DNA of 64,000 bases, from assembly GCA_964373105.1 (NCBI GenBank), contig CAYJTU010000001.1:1-64000 (forward strand), in the 5' to 3' direction. Below, in pieces: positions 8,224 through 17,252 of the stretch; position 1 is the stretch's first letter, and the number at the start of each line of letters is the position of its first letter. Position numbers and translations under genes: made by a program. Below the pieces are notes generated by a model, which was given only the letters and a program-made list of their open reading frames with translations, ran no database searches and was not told where the DNA came from. The DNA is from Aquirhabdus sp964373105. GTDB taxonomy: Bacteria; Pseudomonadota; Gammaproteobacteria; Pseudomonadales; Moraxellaceae.

Positions 8224-10368
8224 TTAGAAGCGCTTTTCAACCGTGAGCAACAGATTGGGCACGGTTTCGGTTTTACGACTTTGAAAAAATGCACCGTCCG
8301 TATTGTCCAGTTCTGAATATTGATCAGTACTGAGTAGATTACGTGCTGCAAACGTCACCGCCCAGCCATCGTTAAAGCGCTTGGTGGTACTGATATCAAG
8401 GCTGGTGCGTGCGTTTAAGCGACTGACATAGGATTGTCCTTGTACAGGGCTTTCATAGGCGGGGGTATAGCCGAGATTAACATTGGCTAGCCAGCGCAGC
8501 GGTTTGTATTGGTAGGATACACCTACACTGGCTGTGTAAGGCGCTACGCCACTGGCATGCTGATCGGCCATACCATCACTTTGTAAGATCGCTCGGATGG
8601 TAGAGACTTGGCCATTGATCAGCAGTTTGTGGTCCTTGCCGACTGGAACGTTCCAGCGTCCATCAAGTTCTACGCCTGTTGCGATGGCATCACCTTGGTT
8701 CTGGGGACTCTGGATATAGCGGCCATTGCTGAAGGTCAGGACGTTGCCGATATAGTTACTGATGTCGCGATAGAAGCCCGTCAAGTTAAAACCACCATCC
8801 GGTGAGTTGTAGGTCAAGGTACTCTCAAACGAACGAATGTCTTGCGGTTTAAGGTTGGGATTACCGCTGCTGTCTGGGTTATTCAGAGAGCCTGCATCGG
8901 CGCCGTTCGCCAGTGTGACTACAGGTGAAAGCTGTTGGGGTTGCGGGGTCTGGCTACTTTGGTTATACCCGGCTTGCAGTGACCACGCTTTATCAAATTG
9001 ATATTTATAGAAAATAGCAGGATTGAGTGCTTGATGGTCATAGTCGACCAGTCCGCTGCGTTGCAGCCATTCTTGGCGTAGACCCGCAGTGAGGGTTTGA
9101 TGTTCAGTGATTTTCCAGTTTTCCTCACCATAGAGCGCATATTTATTTTCTTGCAGACTCGCGACTTGGCTACTGTCGATCGTGGCCCACGAGTTTTGGA
9201 ATCCATATTTGATTTCTTGGTTGCTCAGATCTTTGATGATGCCATCAAAGGCAGCCGAGTAAGTTTGACGCCCTTCATTGACTTGGCGGATACCATTGGA
9301 ACGGTAGTCGGTTTCATCTTCGTTTTGCCATTGCCCAGACAGTTTAAACATTTGTTTATTCACGCCGGGTGTACGTTCGAGCCGTAGACCCACGCGGGTA
9401 TTATCGCCATTGACCTGTGATTGATCGGTGTTGGTTGAGCTGGTATTGCCTTGCTGACTATACATCACGTCCGAAGGTACTGTGGTGATCTCATCCCACT
9501 TATAGGTCATGCGCGTGCCAAACATCGCAAAATCATTGGCACTGGAACTGTTTTGCGTGGTGGATGTCAATCCAGTAGGCGTAGCATTGGTCAGCACGGC
9601 TTGGCTATCGCTGCTATTGCGGTTGTAGGCCGCAGAGGTGCTATAGCTAAAATTGCCTGCTTTGCCATCCAATTGCAGATTCAGTTGGCGCTTATTATTG
9701 CCTAAGGTGTCATCGCCATAGGCGCCGTAGCCAGTCTTGACGGTGCCGGTAATGGGCGCGCTGGCATTTTGCCCACCTTTAAGAATGATATTAATCACGC
9801 CGCCTGATGCACCGGAGGCTTGGGTGACACTGGCTTGTTTGGTCACTTCGATACGATCAATCATATCGACACTGATGGTATCGACCATCGATGTCCCAGC
9901 CCGTTTACCTCCCTGAATAGCCTCGCCATTGATCTGAATCACAGGCGGCACAGAGAGTCCGCGAAAAGATGAACGACCTGCACCACCACTGCCCATTTGA
10001 ATGCCAGCGGCACGGCGGAGTGCATCCGTGACCGAGATATCACCATAATTAACCATTTCTGCTTGGGTGATCACGGTTTTACGGATGGCGCTGATTTCCG
10101 TAGGATCTTCTGTTTCTCGTTTTGCAGTGACGACAATCGTAGCGAGGACTTGATCATTGGTGCTGTCGTTGCTGTTGTTACGATTTTGCGGATTTGTGCT
10201 CGCGTCATCCCCAGATGGGCGAGGCGCACTAGGATCCGTATGATCATTGCTGGACTGCACGGTTGTATTGGTCGTCGCAGATAACGCGGGATTGGTATCC
10301 GCATAAACCATACCACCAAAACTGGCGGGAAAGAGCCCAATAAAAAATAAGCGATGCAGCTTAATCAT
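8224..10368 (-). CDS. TonB-dependent receptor (likely siderophore receptor)
   Basis: A 714-residue outer-membrane receptor. The signal peptide is MIKLHRLFFIGLFPASFGGMVYA; a polar Asn/Ser/Thr linker follows, then a TonB box (about TIVVTAKR) and the plug (VTDALRRAAGIQMG, SSFRGLSVPPVIQINGEAIQGGKR, VDMIDRIEVTKQ, GASGGVINIILK). The rest is beta-barrel, ending with an aromatic residue (LLLTVEKRF). The frame is open further upstream to 10506, but the ATG at 10368 gives a proper signal peptide, although its ribosome site is weak. The gene is divergent from tonB-exbB-exbD across a Fur-like box, which points to ferric-siderophore uptake. The ligand cannot be read from sequence. Confidence 0.9.
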   Translation of the reverse strand: MIKLHRLFFIGLFPASFGGMVYADTNPALSATTNTTVQSSNDHTDPSAPRPSGDDASTNPQNRNNSNDSTNDQVLATIVVTAKRETEDPTEISAIRKTVITQAEMVNYGDISVTDALRRAAGIQMGSGGAGRSSFRGLSVPPVIQINGEAIQGGKRAGTSMVDTISVDMIDRIEVTKQASVTQASGASGGVINIILKGGQNASAPITGTVKTGYGAYGDDTLGNNKRQLNLQLDGKAGNFSYSTSAAYNRNSSDSQAVLTNATPTGLTSTTQNSSSANDFAMFGTRMTYKWDEITTVPSDVMYSQQGNTSSTNTDQSQVNGDNTRVGLRLERTPGVNKQMFKLSGQWQNEDETDYRSNGIRQVNEGRQTYSAAFDGIIKDLSNQEIKYGFQNSWATIDSSQVASLQENKYALYGEENWKITEHQTLTAGLRQEWLQRSGLVDYDHQALNPAIFYKYQFDKAWSLQAGYNQSSQTPQPQQLSPVVTLANGADAGSLNNPDSSGNPNLKPQDIRSFESTLTYNSPDGGFNLTGFYRDISNYIGNVLTFSNGRYIQSPQNQGDAIATGVELDGRWNVPVGKDHKLLINGQVSTIRAILQSDGMADQHASGVAPYTASVGVSYQYKPLRWLANVNLGYTPAYESPVQGQSYVSRLNARTSLDISTTKRFNDGWAVTFAARNLLSTDQYSELDNTDGAFFQSRKTETVPNLLLTVEKRF

Positions 10369-10532
10369 GGCAAATGTCTCGAAAAAACAGCAATAAAACC
10401 AGAGAGGGTATTTGAAATTCATGGCCAGCATAAAGAGGAAAAGTGCAGAGAGCATGAATATTTTAAGGAGAGATAAAGATTTTTTGAGTTCAGAGTAAGC
10501 CCGCAAGCATCGGCAGTAGCAATATTAAGAAT

Positions 10533-10551
10533 GATATTGAGAGTCGTTATC
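10533..10551. promoter_or_regulatory. Fur-box-like operator between the receptor gene and tonB
   Basis: The 19-base site GATATTGAGAGTCGTTATC matches the Fur consensus at 15 of 19 positions. It lies in the 323-base divergent region between the receptor start (10368) and tonB (10692), suited to repress both under iron-replete conditions. The same region also holds an imperfect hairpin at about 10634-10663 (CGACCATCAG / CTGATTGTCG) just before tonB, with no T-run. Nothing else stands out in this gap. Confidence 0.6.
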
Positions 10552-10691
10552 ATTTATTATGGACGGCGGTTTAAAATTGATCTTACCGCGTGAGATGAGT
10601 TTTAAGCCTTACGAATTTTAAATACGATCACAATCGACCATCAGATTTTCATCTGCTGATTGTCGATGGATAGCGATCTTGGGATTAAATT

Positions 10692-11414
10692 ATGTCTTCC
10701 GCCATATTAAGTGCTGAGATTCATAACGTACAAGCACAGCAAACGCAGTCGATACATTCTCGTTCAAATACGCGTGTTATCGTGATTATAGCGCTGGTCG
10801 TATTTGCTCATGTTTTGACAGTGTTGGGGTTGGCGTTGATGAAATCAAACATCAAAGTTGTGCCTCCAAAGCCGATTGCGATACGTATGGTCTCAATCGT
10901 GCCTGAGCAGCCTAAACCCGAACCGCCTAAGCCGAAAGTAGTACCTCTCGTCAAACCATTGCCGAAGCCCAAACCTTTACCGATTTTGGTCGCACCAAAA
11001 GCAGCGAAAAGCCCTGTAAGTGTTGTGCCAGTAGAAAAACCAATTGAGAAACCGATTGAGAATCCCGCACCCCCGGTAGAAATACCACCAGCACCCGCAG
11101 CAGCGCCAGCAAAAGCGGAGCCGGCGCCACCTAAAATGGTAGAAGGGGTTGCCTACTTGAAACAGCCAGAACCGATCTATCCTGAAGCTGCACGTGCTTC
11201 TGGCGATACGGGTAAAACTATTGTACGTGCACTGATTAATGTCAATGGTCTGGTCGATGATGTCACAGTGAGAAAGACCTCTGGCAGTGCATTGTTAGAT
11301 CGTGCTGCCTTACAAGCAGTCAAAAAAGCACGGTTTAAGCCTTATCGAGAAAATGGTCTAGCACAAGCGGTCTATACACTAATTCCAATCGAGTTCAATC
11401 TTGACCAAGATTAA
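10692..11414 (+). CDS. tonB: energy transducer TonB
   Basis: A 240-residue TonB: a short cytoplasmic N-terminus, one transmembrane helix (about residues 28-50, VIVIIALVVFAHVLTVLGLALM), a long proline/lysine-rich periplasmic spacer with repeated PKP, EKPIE and PAPA units (about 57-145), and a C-terminal TonB domain (about 150-240) with YPEAARASGDTGKTIVRALINVNG and ARFKPYREN. It passes proton-motive energy from ExbB/ExbD to outer-membrane receptors. The exbB and exbD genes follow, and the upstream region carries a Fur-like site. Confidence 0.95.
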   Translation: MSSAILSAEIHNVQAQQTQSIHSRSNTRVIVIIALVVFAHVLTVLGLALMKSNIKVVPPKPIAIRMVSIVPEQPKPEPPKPKVVPLVKPLPKPKPLPILVAPKAAKSPVSVVPVEKPIEKPIENPAPPVEIPPAPAAAPAKAEPAPPKMVEGVAYLKQPEPIYPEAARASGDTGKTIVRALINVNGLVDDVTVRKTSGSALLDRAALQAVKKARFKPYRENGLAQAVYTLIPIEFNLDQD

Positions 11415-11476
11415 AAGTAGCTGATGTTAGCGTATGATCTATTTACATTGAAAAGATACCAATAAGGGTTGCGGTT

Positions 11477-12082
11477 ATGAGTTTTACAGATTTTTGGACA
11501 CATGCGGATTTCTTAAGTAAATCATTGACTTTTATATTATTAATCATGTCGATCGCGACATGGACGATCGTGATTTTGCGTGTGCTGGCCACGCGTCAAG
11601 CCAACGTGACCTCGGTCACCGCGTTGAATCAATCTGTGGCGGATGTTGCTGTGCGTAGCGCGAATTTATCGCTTGAAAACCGCCGTGATGTTGCAGAGCA
11701 AGCCCTACTTCAACAATTAGCCCGCACACGTAACGATGTGGAGCGAGGGGTATCGATTTTGGGCACCATTGCTTCGGTATCACCGTTTGTCGGGCTCTTC
11801 GGTACCGTGTGGGGGATTTTCCATGCGCTTGCGGCGATTGGTCAGTCTGGTCAGGCAGGGCTTGCGCAAGTTGCAGGTCCAGTCGGTGAAGCGCTGATTA
11901 TGACCGGATTGGGTTTGGCGGTTGCGATTCCTGCAGTCTTGGCCTACAACTTGTGTGTGCGTCTCAATCGTGTACTGCTGAACAAACTCCACGATCAAGC
12001 GCATAGTTTGTTGGTGGAAGAGTTACTGGCACCGAATAAAGCCGTTCAACTGGGCAAAGCACCGCTCGGAGGTCAGGTCTGA
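11477..12082 (+). CDS. exbB: biopolymer transport protein ExbB
   Basis: A 201-residue MotA/TolQ/ExbB-family proton channel subunit. Three transmembrane segments are visible: about 17-37 (SLTFILLIMSIATWTIVIL), about 93-118 (ILGTIASVSPFVGLFGTVWGI) and about 140-165 (IMTGLGLAVAIPAVLAYNLCV). The family motif PFVGLFGTVWGI, followed by the AGPVGEALIMTGLGLAVAIPA block, is intact. AAGGG precedes the ATG. Its stop TGA overlaps the exbD start (TGATG), so the two are translationally coupled. Confidence 0.95.
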   Translation: MSFTDFWTHADFLSKSLTFILLIMSIATWTIVILRVLATRQANVTSVTALNQSVADVAVRSANLSLENRRDVAEQALLQQLARTRNDVERGVSILGTIASVSPFVGLFGTVWGIFHALAAIGQSGQAGLAQVAGPVGEALIMTGLGLAVAIPAVLAYNLCVRLNRVLLNKLHDQAHSLLVEELLAPNKAVQLGKAPLGGQV

Positions 12083-12492
12083 TGGGTTTCCATTTGGGTG
12101 ATGACACCGATCAAGGCATGAGTGAGATTAATCTCATCCCGCTGATCGATATTATGCTCGTGCTGATGATTATCTTTTTGGTGACTGCGACGATCGTGAA
12201 TCCTGCAGTGAAGCTGAATTTACCGAAAGCAGATGCTGCGATCGTCCCGGATCAACCCGAGGTCGTAACGCTCAGCATCGATGCCAAGGGGGTGATTCAC
12301 TGGAATCAAGATGTCGTCAGTTTGGATGAAGTGGCCAAGCGGATGAATACGGCTGCGCAAGCCGCGACCAAGCCCTCTTTGCATTTGCGGACCGATCGCG
12401 AGGCCAAGTACGATACGCTTGCACAGGTTCTTGCACGGGCAAACCAAGCCGGTTTAACCGATTTGGCGTTTGTCAGTGAGGCGACTCATTAA
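12082..12492 (+). CDS. exbD: biopolymer transport protein ExbD
   Basis: A 136-residue ExbD/TolR-family protein. It has the usual short N-terminus, one transmembrane helix beginning at EINLIPLIDIMLVLMIIFLV with the conserved channel aspartate (the D in PLIDIM), and a periplasmic domain ending with TDREAKYDTLAQVLARANQAGLTDLAFVSE. It completes the TonB-ExbB-ExbD motor encoded in this operon. Confidence 0.95.
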   Translation: MGFHLGDDTDQGMSEINLIPLIDIMLVLMIIFLVTATIVNPAVKLNLPKADAAIVPDQPEVVTLSIDAKGVIHWNQDVVSLDEVAKRMNTAAQAATKPSLHLRTDREAKYDTLAQVLARANQAGLTDLAFVSEATH

Positions 12493-12503
12493 GATTGCGT
12501 TCA

Positions 12504-12707
12504 TCACAGACGAATAAAATACGGGATTGCCATCAGCACGCTGCCAATCCCGACGATCGCATAGCTATCTGAGATGAAATACGGAAAGACCATCAGGAGC
12601 AGTCCGCAGATCAGCGGCACGAGTGCATGTTGTTTACTGCCATAGAAAAAGAAAACAAATCCAATCGCACCGAATAGTAAGCCCCATAACCACGCAGCGG
12701 TATCCAT
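12504..12707 (-). CDS. small hypothetical membrane protein
   Basis: A 67-residue, very hydrophobic protein with two or three transmembrane segments (WLWGLLFGAIGFVFFFYG, then LVPLICGLLLMVFPYF and IGSVLMAIPYF). The ATG at 12707 has AAGGA upstream; a TTG at 12713 is less likely. Short proteins of this kind are found in Acinetobacter genomes, but I cannot name a function. It is convergent with exbD, 11 bases away. Confidence 0.7.
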   Translation of the reverse strand: MDTAAWLWGLLFGAIGFVFFFYGSKQHALVPLICGLLLMVFPYFISDSYAIVGIGSVLMAIPYFIRL

Positions 12708-12740
12708 CAGCAATCCTTTTCTTCAATGCCGTGTCGTAGG

Positions 12741-13337
12741 CTAAGTCGCAGCTAGATCTAATTTGACGGCAAGGGGTGATGTGATGGGAGGTGTATAGAG
12801 CGCCATCCGATCCAGAATTTTAGCTGGATCTTGCTCCACCATGAGCAGTTCTCGATGCGGCGGTTTGACGAAACCTTCTTCTGAGGCATGATTTAAGAAG
12901 GCAATCAATTGATCATAGTAACCTGCGACATTGAGCAGGCCGCAGGGTTTATGATGAAAACCCAACTGTGACCATGTCCATACTTCAAATAACTCTTCAA
13001 AGGTCCCAATCCCACCCGGCAGGGCAATGAAGCCATCAGAATGCTCTGCCATGAGCGCTTTACGGTCATGCATCGACTTGGTGACATGCAGTTCAGTGAG
13101 GCCTTGATGGGCGACTTCTTTGAGCAGCAAACCTTCAGGAATGACACCAATCACACGTCCGCCTTGTGCCAGCATTTGATTTGCCACTGCACCCATGACA
13201 CCAATCTGTGCGCCGCCATAAACCAGTCCAATATTTCGCTCTACAAGCACATCAGCTAAGCGTTCAGCACTTTCGACATAAGCGGGATTGCGACCACTGC
13301 TTGAACCGCAATACACGCAAATATTTTTTAGATTCAT
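12741..13337 (-). CDS. LOG-family protein (TIGR00730, cytokinin riboside 5'-monophosphate phosphoribohydrolase type)
   Basis: A 198-residue Rossmann-fold protein of the LOG family, which hydrolyses nucleoside 5'-monophosphates to base and ribose 5-phosphate. The family signature PGGIGTFEELFEVWTW is intact (PGG-x-GT-x-x-E), and the N-terminal ICVYCGSSSGRNPAYVESA and GLVYGGAQIGVMGAVANQ segments are typical. The bacterial substrate is not defined. It lies downstream of msrA on the same strand, 62 bases away, and ends in TAG. Confidence 0.9.
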   Translation of the reverse strand: MNLKNICVYCGSSSGRNPAYVESAERLADVLVERNIGLVYGGAQIGVMGAVANQMLAQGGRVIGVIPEGLLLKEVAHQGLTELHVTKSMHDRKALMAEHSDGFIALPGGIGTFEELFEVWTWSQLGFHHKPCGLLNVAGYYDQLIAFLNHASEEGFVKPPHRELLMVEQDPAKILDRMALYTPPITSPLAVKLDLAAT

Positions 13338-13399
13338 ATGTGACCTCGATTCAAAGTAGGCTGCGTCGCCTAATATTTATTGCAGAAGTCGCGACGTTG

Positions 13400-13945
13400 C
13401 TAAATCATCTCTTCAGAGAAGTATTGCTTGAGTTTGGCAAGCTTCGGTGGAATGGCGAAACTACAGTAGCCTTGCTCAGGGTTTTTGGCGTAGAAATTCT
13501 GATGATACTCTTCTGCAGGGTAGAAGATCGGTGCCGGTGCGAGTTCGGTGACGACATTAATGCCACTGGCTTTGAGTTCAGCAATTTTTGCCGTCGCAAT
13601 TTCTTTTTGAGCTTCACTGACATAGAAAATCACTGAACGGTATTGGGTGCCGATATCATTGCCTTGACGGTTGAGTGTGGTAGGGTCATGAGTGGCAAAG
13701 AAAATATCAAGGACGCGCTCATAAGGAATCTGAGAAGGGTCAAAGTCGATGGCGATGACTTCCGCATGCCCAGTCGCGCCACTGCAGACTTGCTCGTAGC
13801 TTGGGTTTGGACGTGCACCGCCCGCGTAACCACTGATGACCGCTTCTACACCGCGAACGGCGCGAAATACCGATTCACTACACCAAAAACAACCGCCACC
13901 CACAACCGCACGTTCGAGATGAGCAGGAGGGCTAGTAAGTGTCAT
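13400..13945 (-). CDS. msrA: peptide-methionine (S)-S-oxide reductase MsrA
   Basis: MsrA reduces methionine-S-sulfoxide in proteins and free form. The catalytic motif GGGCFWCSESVFRAVRGV (Cys at about residue 18) is followed by SGYAGGARPNPSYEQVCSGATGHAEV and FFATHDPTTLNRQGNDIGTQYRS. The ATG at 13945 has AAGGAAC upstream and gives 181 residues, the normal length; the frame stays open upstream to 14113, overlapping the folA end, but that extension has no family likeness. It is last but one in a leftward run from lgt, thyA and folA. Confidence 0.95.
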   Translation of the reverse strand: MTLTSPPAHLERAVVGGGCFWCSESVFRAVRGVEAVISGYAGGARPNPSYEQVCSGATGHAEVIAIDFDPSQIPYERVLDIFFATHDPTTLNRQGNDIGTQYRSVIFYVSEAQKEIATAKIAELKASGINVVTELAPAPIFYPAEEYHQNFYAKNPEQGYCSFAIPPKLAKLKQYFSEEMI

Positions 13946-14057
13946 GGCTAAGTTCCTTATTTGAGATGGGTAATGGGTATACTTTGACGTTATCACATCG
14001 TCGATCACGCAGGGATAGCGATTGCGTTGAAGCAATGTTACCGAGCATGACCGTGAA

Positions 14058-14603
14058 TCAACCGTTTGTTTTACGATAGGTTTCAAAGCGAAAGTTGATC
14101 CCGCTTTTTTCATCTTTCAAGATACTGCGATCAAATACCGGATTAGGATCAATCGCCCATGTGCTTGGAATTTCAGGATAGTGAGCTGCACCTTGAACAT
14201 CCAGATCGACATGGGTGATTTCTAAACGATCTGCAATGGGTAGAGTGAGATTAAATAATTCACCACCCCCAATCACATAAATCGCCGATTGACCACGTGT
14301 AATGGCATCCTGAGCCGCACCCGTAAGTAAAACATCAAGTGACTGCCTGACTTGAACGCCATCATGCTGCCAGTCGCTTTGGCGGGTTAGCACCCAGTGG
14401 CTGCGATTGGGCAATAAGCGTCCGAGGGAGTCAAAAGTTTTGCGCCCCATGACGATCACACCGCCTTGGGTAATCTGTTTAAAATGCTGTAAATCGGCTG
14501 GAATATGCCAAGGCAGTTGATTGTCTATACCAATGCAGTGTTTGTTATCCATCGCGACGACATGGACGATTTCAATCGAAGTTCCCGCGCTATTCAAACT
14601 CAT
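14058..14603 (-). CDS. folA: dihydrofolate reductase
   Basis: Type I DHFR, reducing dihydrofolate with NADPH to supply tetrahydrofolate for thymidylate and purine synthesis. VVAMDNKHCIGIDNQLPWHIPADLQHF at the N-terminus, GGVIVMGRKTFDSLGR and YVIGGGELF near the C-terminus are the classic motifs. The 181 residues include a short N-terminal extension (MSLNSAGTS) compared with the usual 160-170. It follows thyA on the same strand, 64 bases away. Confidence 0.96.
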   Translation of the reverse strand: MSLNSAGTSIEIVHVVAMDNKHCIGIDNQLPWHIPADLQHFKQITQGGVIVMGRKTFDSLGRLLPNRSHWVLTRQSDWQHDGVQVRQSLDVLLTGAAQDAITRGQSAIYVIGGGELFNLTLPIADRLEITHVDLDVQGAAHYPEIPSTWAIDPNPVFDRSILKDEKSGINFRFETYRKTNG

Positions 14604-14667
14604 GAATCATCCTTACTTTCTACGCTAGAGGGTTTAACAGAATAAACCCCATTCTTCAAAATATGAT

Positions 14668-15510
14668 TTAGACCGCAACGGCTGCTTTAATCGCGGGATG
14701 ATGTTCATAATTGACCAGCTCTAAATCGGCATATTCAAATGCAAACAGATCTTTGATCTCAGGATTAATCTTTAAGGTCGGCAGAGCCAGCGGCTCGCGA
14801 CTGAGTTGCAGTTGGGTTTGTTCAAAGTGATTGCTGTATAGATGGCTGTCGCCGCCTGTCCAGACAAACTCACCGACTTCTAGATCAGTGACTTGAGCAA
14901 TTAAATGGGTGAGCAAGGCATAGCTTGCGATATTAAAGGGTACGCCTAAGAAGATATCGGCGCTGCGCTGATAAAGCTGGCAGGAGAGTTTGCCATTGGC
15001 GACATAGAACTGAAACATGGTATGGCAAGGCGGCAAGGCGACTTGCCCAGCTTCAGCTGGATTCCAGCCTGAGATGATCAGACGACGTGAGTCCGGGTTG
15101 GTTTTGATCTCATTGATCAGCCAAGAAATCTGATCGAAGCCATCTTTGGCATAGCTGCCGTCGGCGTGTTTGGTTGCGCCGAAGTTACGCCATTGATGGC
15201 CGTAAACGGGCCCTAAATCATCTTCAGCCCGTCCAAAACGTGCACATTGTTCCGCGGTTGCCCATTCGTTCCAAATGGAGACGCCATTGTCCTTGAGGTA
15301 CTGGACATTGGTATCGCCTTTCAAGAACCACAGCAGTTCCACCGCGACCGATTTAAAGTGCACCCGCTTGGTGGTCAGGATTGGAAAGCCTTTTTGCAAG
15401 TCAAATCGCATTTGATAGCCAAAAACAGAGCGCGTACCAGTGCCGGTACGGTCAGTTTTATCGACACCATGATCAAGCACATGGCGCATCAGATCGAGAT
15501 AATTTTTCAT
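14668..15510 (-). CDS. thyA: thymidylate synthase
   Basis: ThyA methylates dUMP to dTMP with methylene-tetrahydrofolate. Typical motifs are DRTGTGTRSVFGYQMRFDL near the start, the catalytic cysteine in ALPPCHTMFQFYV, RSADIFLGVPFNIASYALL and GDSHLYSNHFEQ. The ATG at 15510 has AGGAC upstream and starts MKNYLDLM as in the family, giving 280 residues; an upstream ATG at 15528 would add six residues. It lies between lgt and folA, an order shared with Acinetobacter and pseudomonads. Confidence 0.97.
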   Translation of the reverse strand: MKNYLDLMRHVLDHGVDKTDRTGTGTRSVFGYQMRFDLQKGFPILTTKRVHFKSVAVELLWFLKGDTNVQYLKDNGVSIWNEWATAEQCARFGRAEDDLGPVYGHQWRNFGATKHADGSYAKDGFDQISWLINEIKTNPDSRRLIISGWNPAEAGQVALPPCHTMFQFYVANGKLSCQLYQRSADIFLGVPFNIASYALLTHLIAQVTDLEVGEFVWTGGDSHLYSNHFEQTQLQLSREPLALPTLKINPEIKDLFAFEYADLELVNYEHHPAIKAAVAV

Positions 15511-15570
15511 GCAATGTCCTGTTTTCACTGATAGTTTACAGTCTTTGTTACAAGCTTTTTTACTGACGTC

Positions 15571-16386
15571 TTATGAGGCTTTACGTGGGCCCCAATCATA
15601 AACGTTACGGCGATATGCATACCAGAATAGCCATAAGCCGATCACGAGCATTGGCACGGTCAGCAGTTGTCCTTTGCTCATCCAGCCAAACCACAAGTGT
15701 TGATCAAAATCGGGTTGACGGAAAAATTCGATGCCAAAGCGAGCGATACCATAGCCCAGCAAAAATAAAGCAGAGACGGCCATGCGTGGACGCGGTTTTG
15801 CCGAGAACCACCACAAGGCCAGAAAGAGGATCAAACCTTCAAACGTGGCTTCATAAAGCTGCGAAGGGTGACGCAATACATCGCCGCCCGTTGGAAATTT
15901 CATCGCCAATGCATAGGTCTGATCGACAACGGGACGTCCCCAAAGCTCACCATTAATAAAGTTGCCAATGCGCCCAAACATCAACCCGGTCGGCACACAG
16001 GGGGCAATAAAATCAAGGGTTTGAAATGCAGTTTTGCCATACTTACGTGCAAAAAAGACCATCGCGAGCATCACGCCAATAAAGCCGCCATGAAAGCTCA
16101 TGCCGCCTTCCCAGACCTTGAACAGGGTCAGTGGATTGCTGATTAAGCTATCCAACTGATAAAACAGCATATAACCAATTCTTCCGCCAAGTATGACACC
16201 AAGCGCGCCATAAAATACCAGATCAGAGACATGCTCAGCCGTCCAGCCGCGTTCAGCTTGACGGGCACGCCACAATGCAAGCCCATAGGCACTGGCAAAT
16301 GCCAATAAATAGGTGATGCCATACCAATGAATTTTCAATGGGCCAATGGCTAAAGCAATGGGATCAATGTGGGGGTAGGTCAGCAT
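15571..16386 (-). CDS. lgt: prolipoprotein diacylglyceryl transferase
   Basis: Lgt moves a diacylglyceryl group from phosphatidylglycerol to the lipobox cysteine of prolipoproteins, the first step of lipoprotein maturation. The 271-residue inner-membrane protein has several transmembrane helices and the signature MFGRIGNFINGELWGR; FHGGFIGVMLAM and HPSQLYEA are also conserved. It is first in the leftward lgt-thyA-folA-msrA run, and its upstream region is shared with the divergent NRDE gene at 16487. Confidence 0.96.
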   Translation of the reverse strand: MLTYPHIDPIALAIGPLKIHWYGITYLLAFASAYGLALWRARQAERGWTAEHVSDLVFYGALGVILGGRIGYMLFYQLDSLISNPLTLFKVWEGGMSFHGGFIGVMLAMVFFARKYGKTAFQTLDFIAPCVPTGLMFGRIGNFINGELWGRPVVDQTYALAMKFPTGGDVLRHPSQLYEATFEGLILFLALWWFSAKPRPRMAVSALFLLGYGIARFGIEFFRQPDFDQHLWFGWMSKGQLLTVPMLVIGLWLFWYAYRRNVYDWGPRKAS

Positions 16387-16486
16387 TATGAACGTCTCAT
16401 TGTATCTGTTTCAAAGTTACGGCATTCTACCGCATTGTTATGACGCTTTTCTTGGCATTGTTGTGACGTTTTACGAGTGAGCCTCT

Positions 16487-17233
16487 ATGTGTATTGTTGC
16501 GTTAGCGTGGCAGGTGGTGCCCAATAAACCGCTGATCTTGATTGGTAATCGAGATGAGTTTTTTGCCAGAGAAGCGGCGCCTTTAAGCGTGTGGTCTGAT
16601 CATTCAATGATTGCTGGACGGGATCTGCAATCGGGCGGGACGTGGCTTGGGATCACCGCAACCGGTCGCTGGGCGGTGATTACCAACTACCGGGAAAAAG
16701 TCAGTCCGCCTGAGCAGGTCATCACGCGTGGCAGCCTTATTACCGATTATTTGAGCAGTGACCAAGCGCCACTGGATTTTTTAGCCACTGTGGATCCGGG
16801 GGCGTATGCCGGATTTAATCTGATCGTGGGCACGTTGACTGATGCCGCCGTACTGGGCAATCGCGGTACGCCGCCGCAAACACTCAGTGCAGGTCTGCAT
16901 GGCCTCAGTAATGCGCTGCTGGATACGGTCTGGCCTAAAACAGAGCGTTTACTGAGTGGCTTTGAGTCTTTGGCGTTTAGTCATGACGATCAAATCGTCG
17001 ATGCGGCTCTTGCGCTACTCAATGACCAGACCCCCGCACCTGATGAGCGGCTACCGCATACAGGGGTCGGACCCATGATGGAAAAAGTCCTCTCACCCAT
17101 CCGCATCGAAAGTCCGATTTACGGGACACGGGTCTCGAGTGTCCTGATTCTTAAAGATGAGGGCTATACCTTTGCTGAGAAGACGTGGCGGCCCGTAGAA
17201 GGCGATGTGGTGAAACTGAGTGGTGAGTGGTGA
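16487..17233 (+). CDS. NRDE/TANGO2-family protein
   Basis: A 248-residue protein that starts with the family hallmark MCIVALAW and NRDEFFAREAAPLSVW, followed by GRDLQSGGTWLGITATGRWAVITNYR and HGLSNALLDTVWPKTERL. The conserved N-terminal Cys2 suggests an Ntn-hydrolase-type nucleophile; the function is not established in bacteria (heme or lipid handling has been proposed for eukaryotic members). It is divergent from lgt and convergent with rdgB. Confidence 0.88.
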   Translation: MCIVALAWQVVPNKPLILIGNRDEFFAREAAPLSVWSDHSMIAGRDLQSGGTWLGITATGRWAVITNYREKVSPPEQVITRGSLITDYLSSDQAPLDFLATVDPGAYAGFNLIVGTLTDAAVLGNRGTPPQTLSAGLHGLSNALLDTVWPKTERLLSGFESLAFSHDDQIVDAALALLNDQTPAPDERLPHTGVGPMMEKVLSPIRIESPIYGTRVSSVLILKDEGYTFAEKTWRPVEGDVVKLSGEW

Positions 17234-17252
17234 GTGAGACCAAAGGTTGACG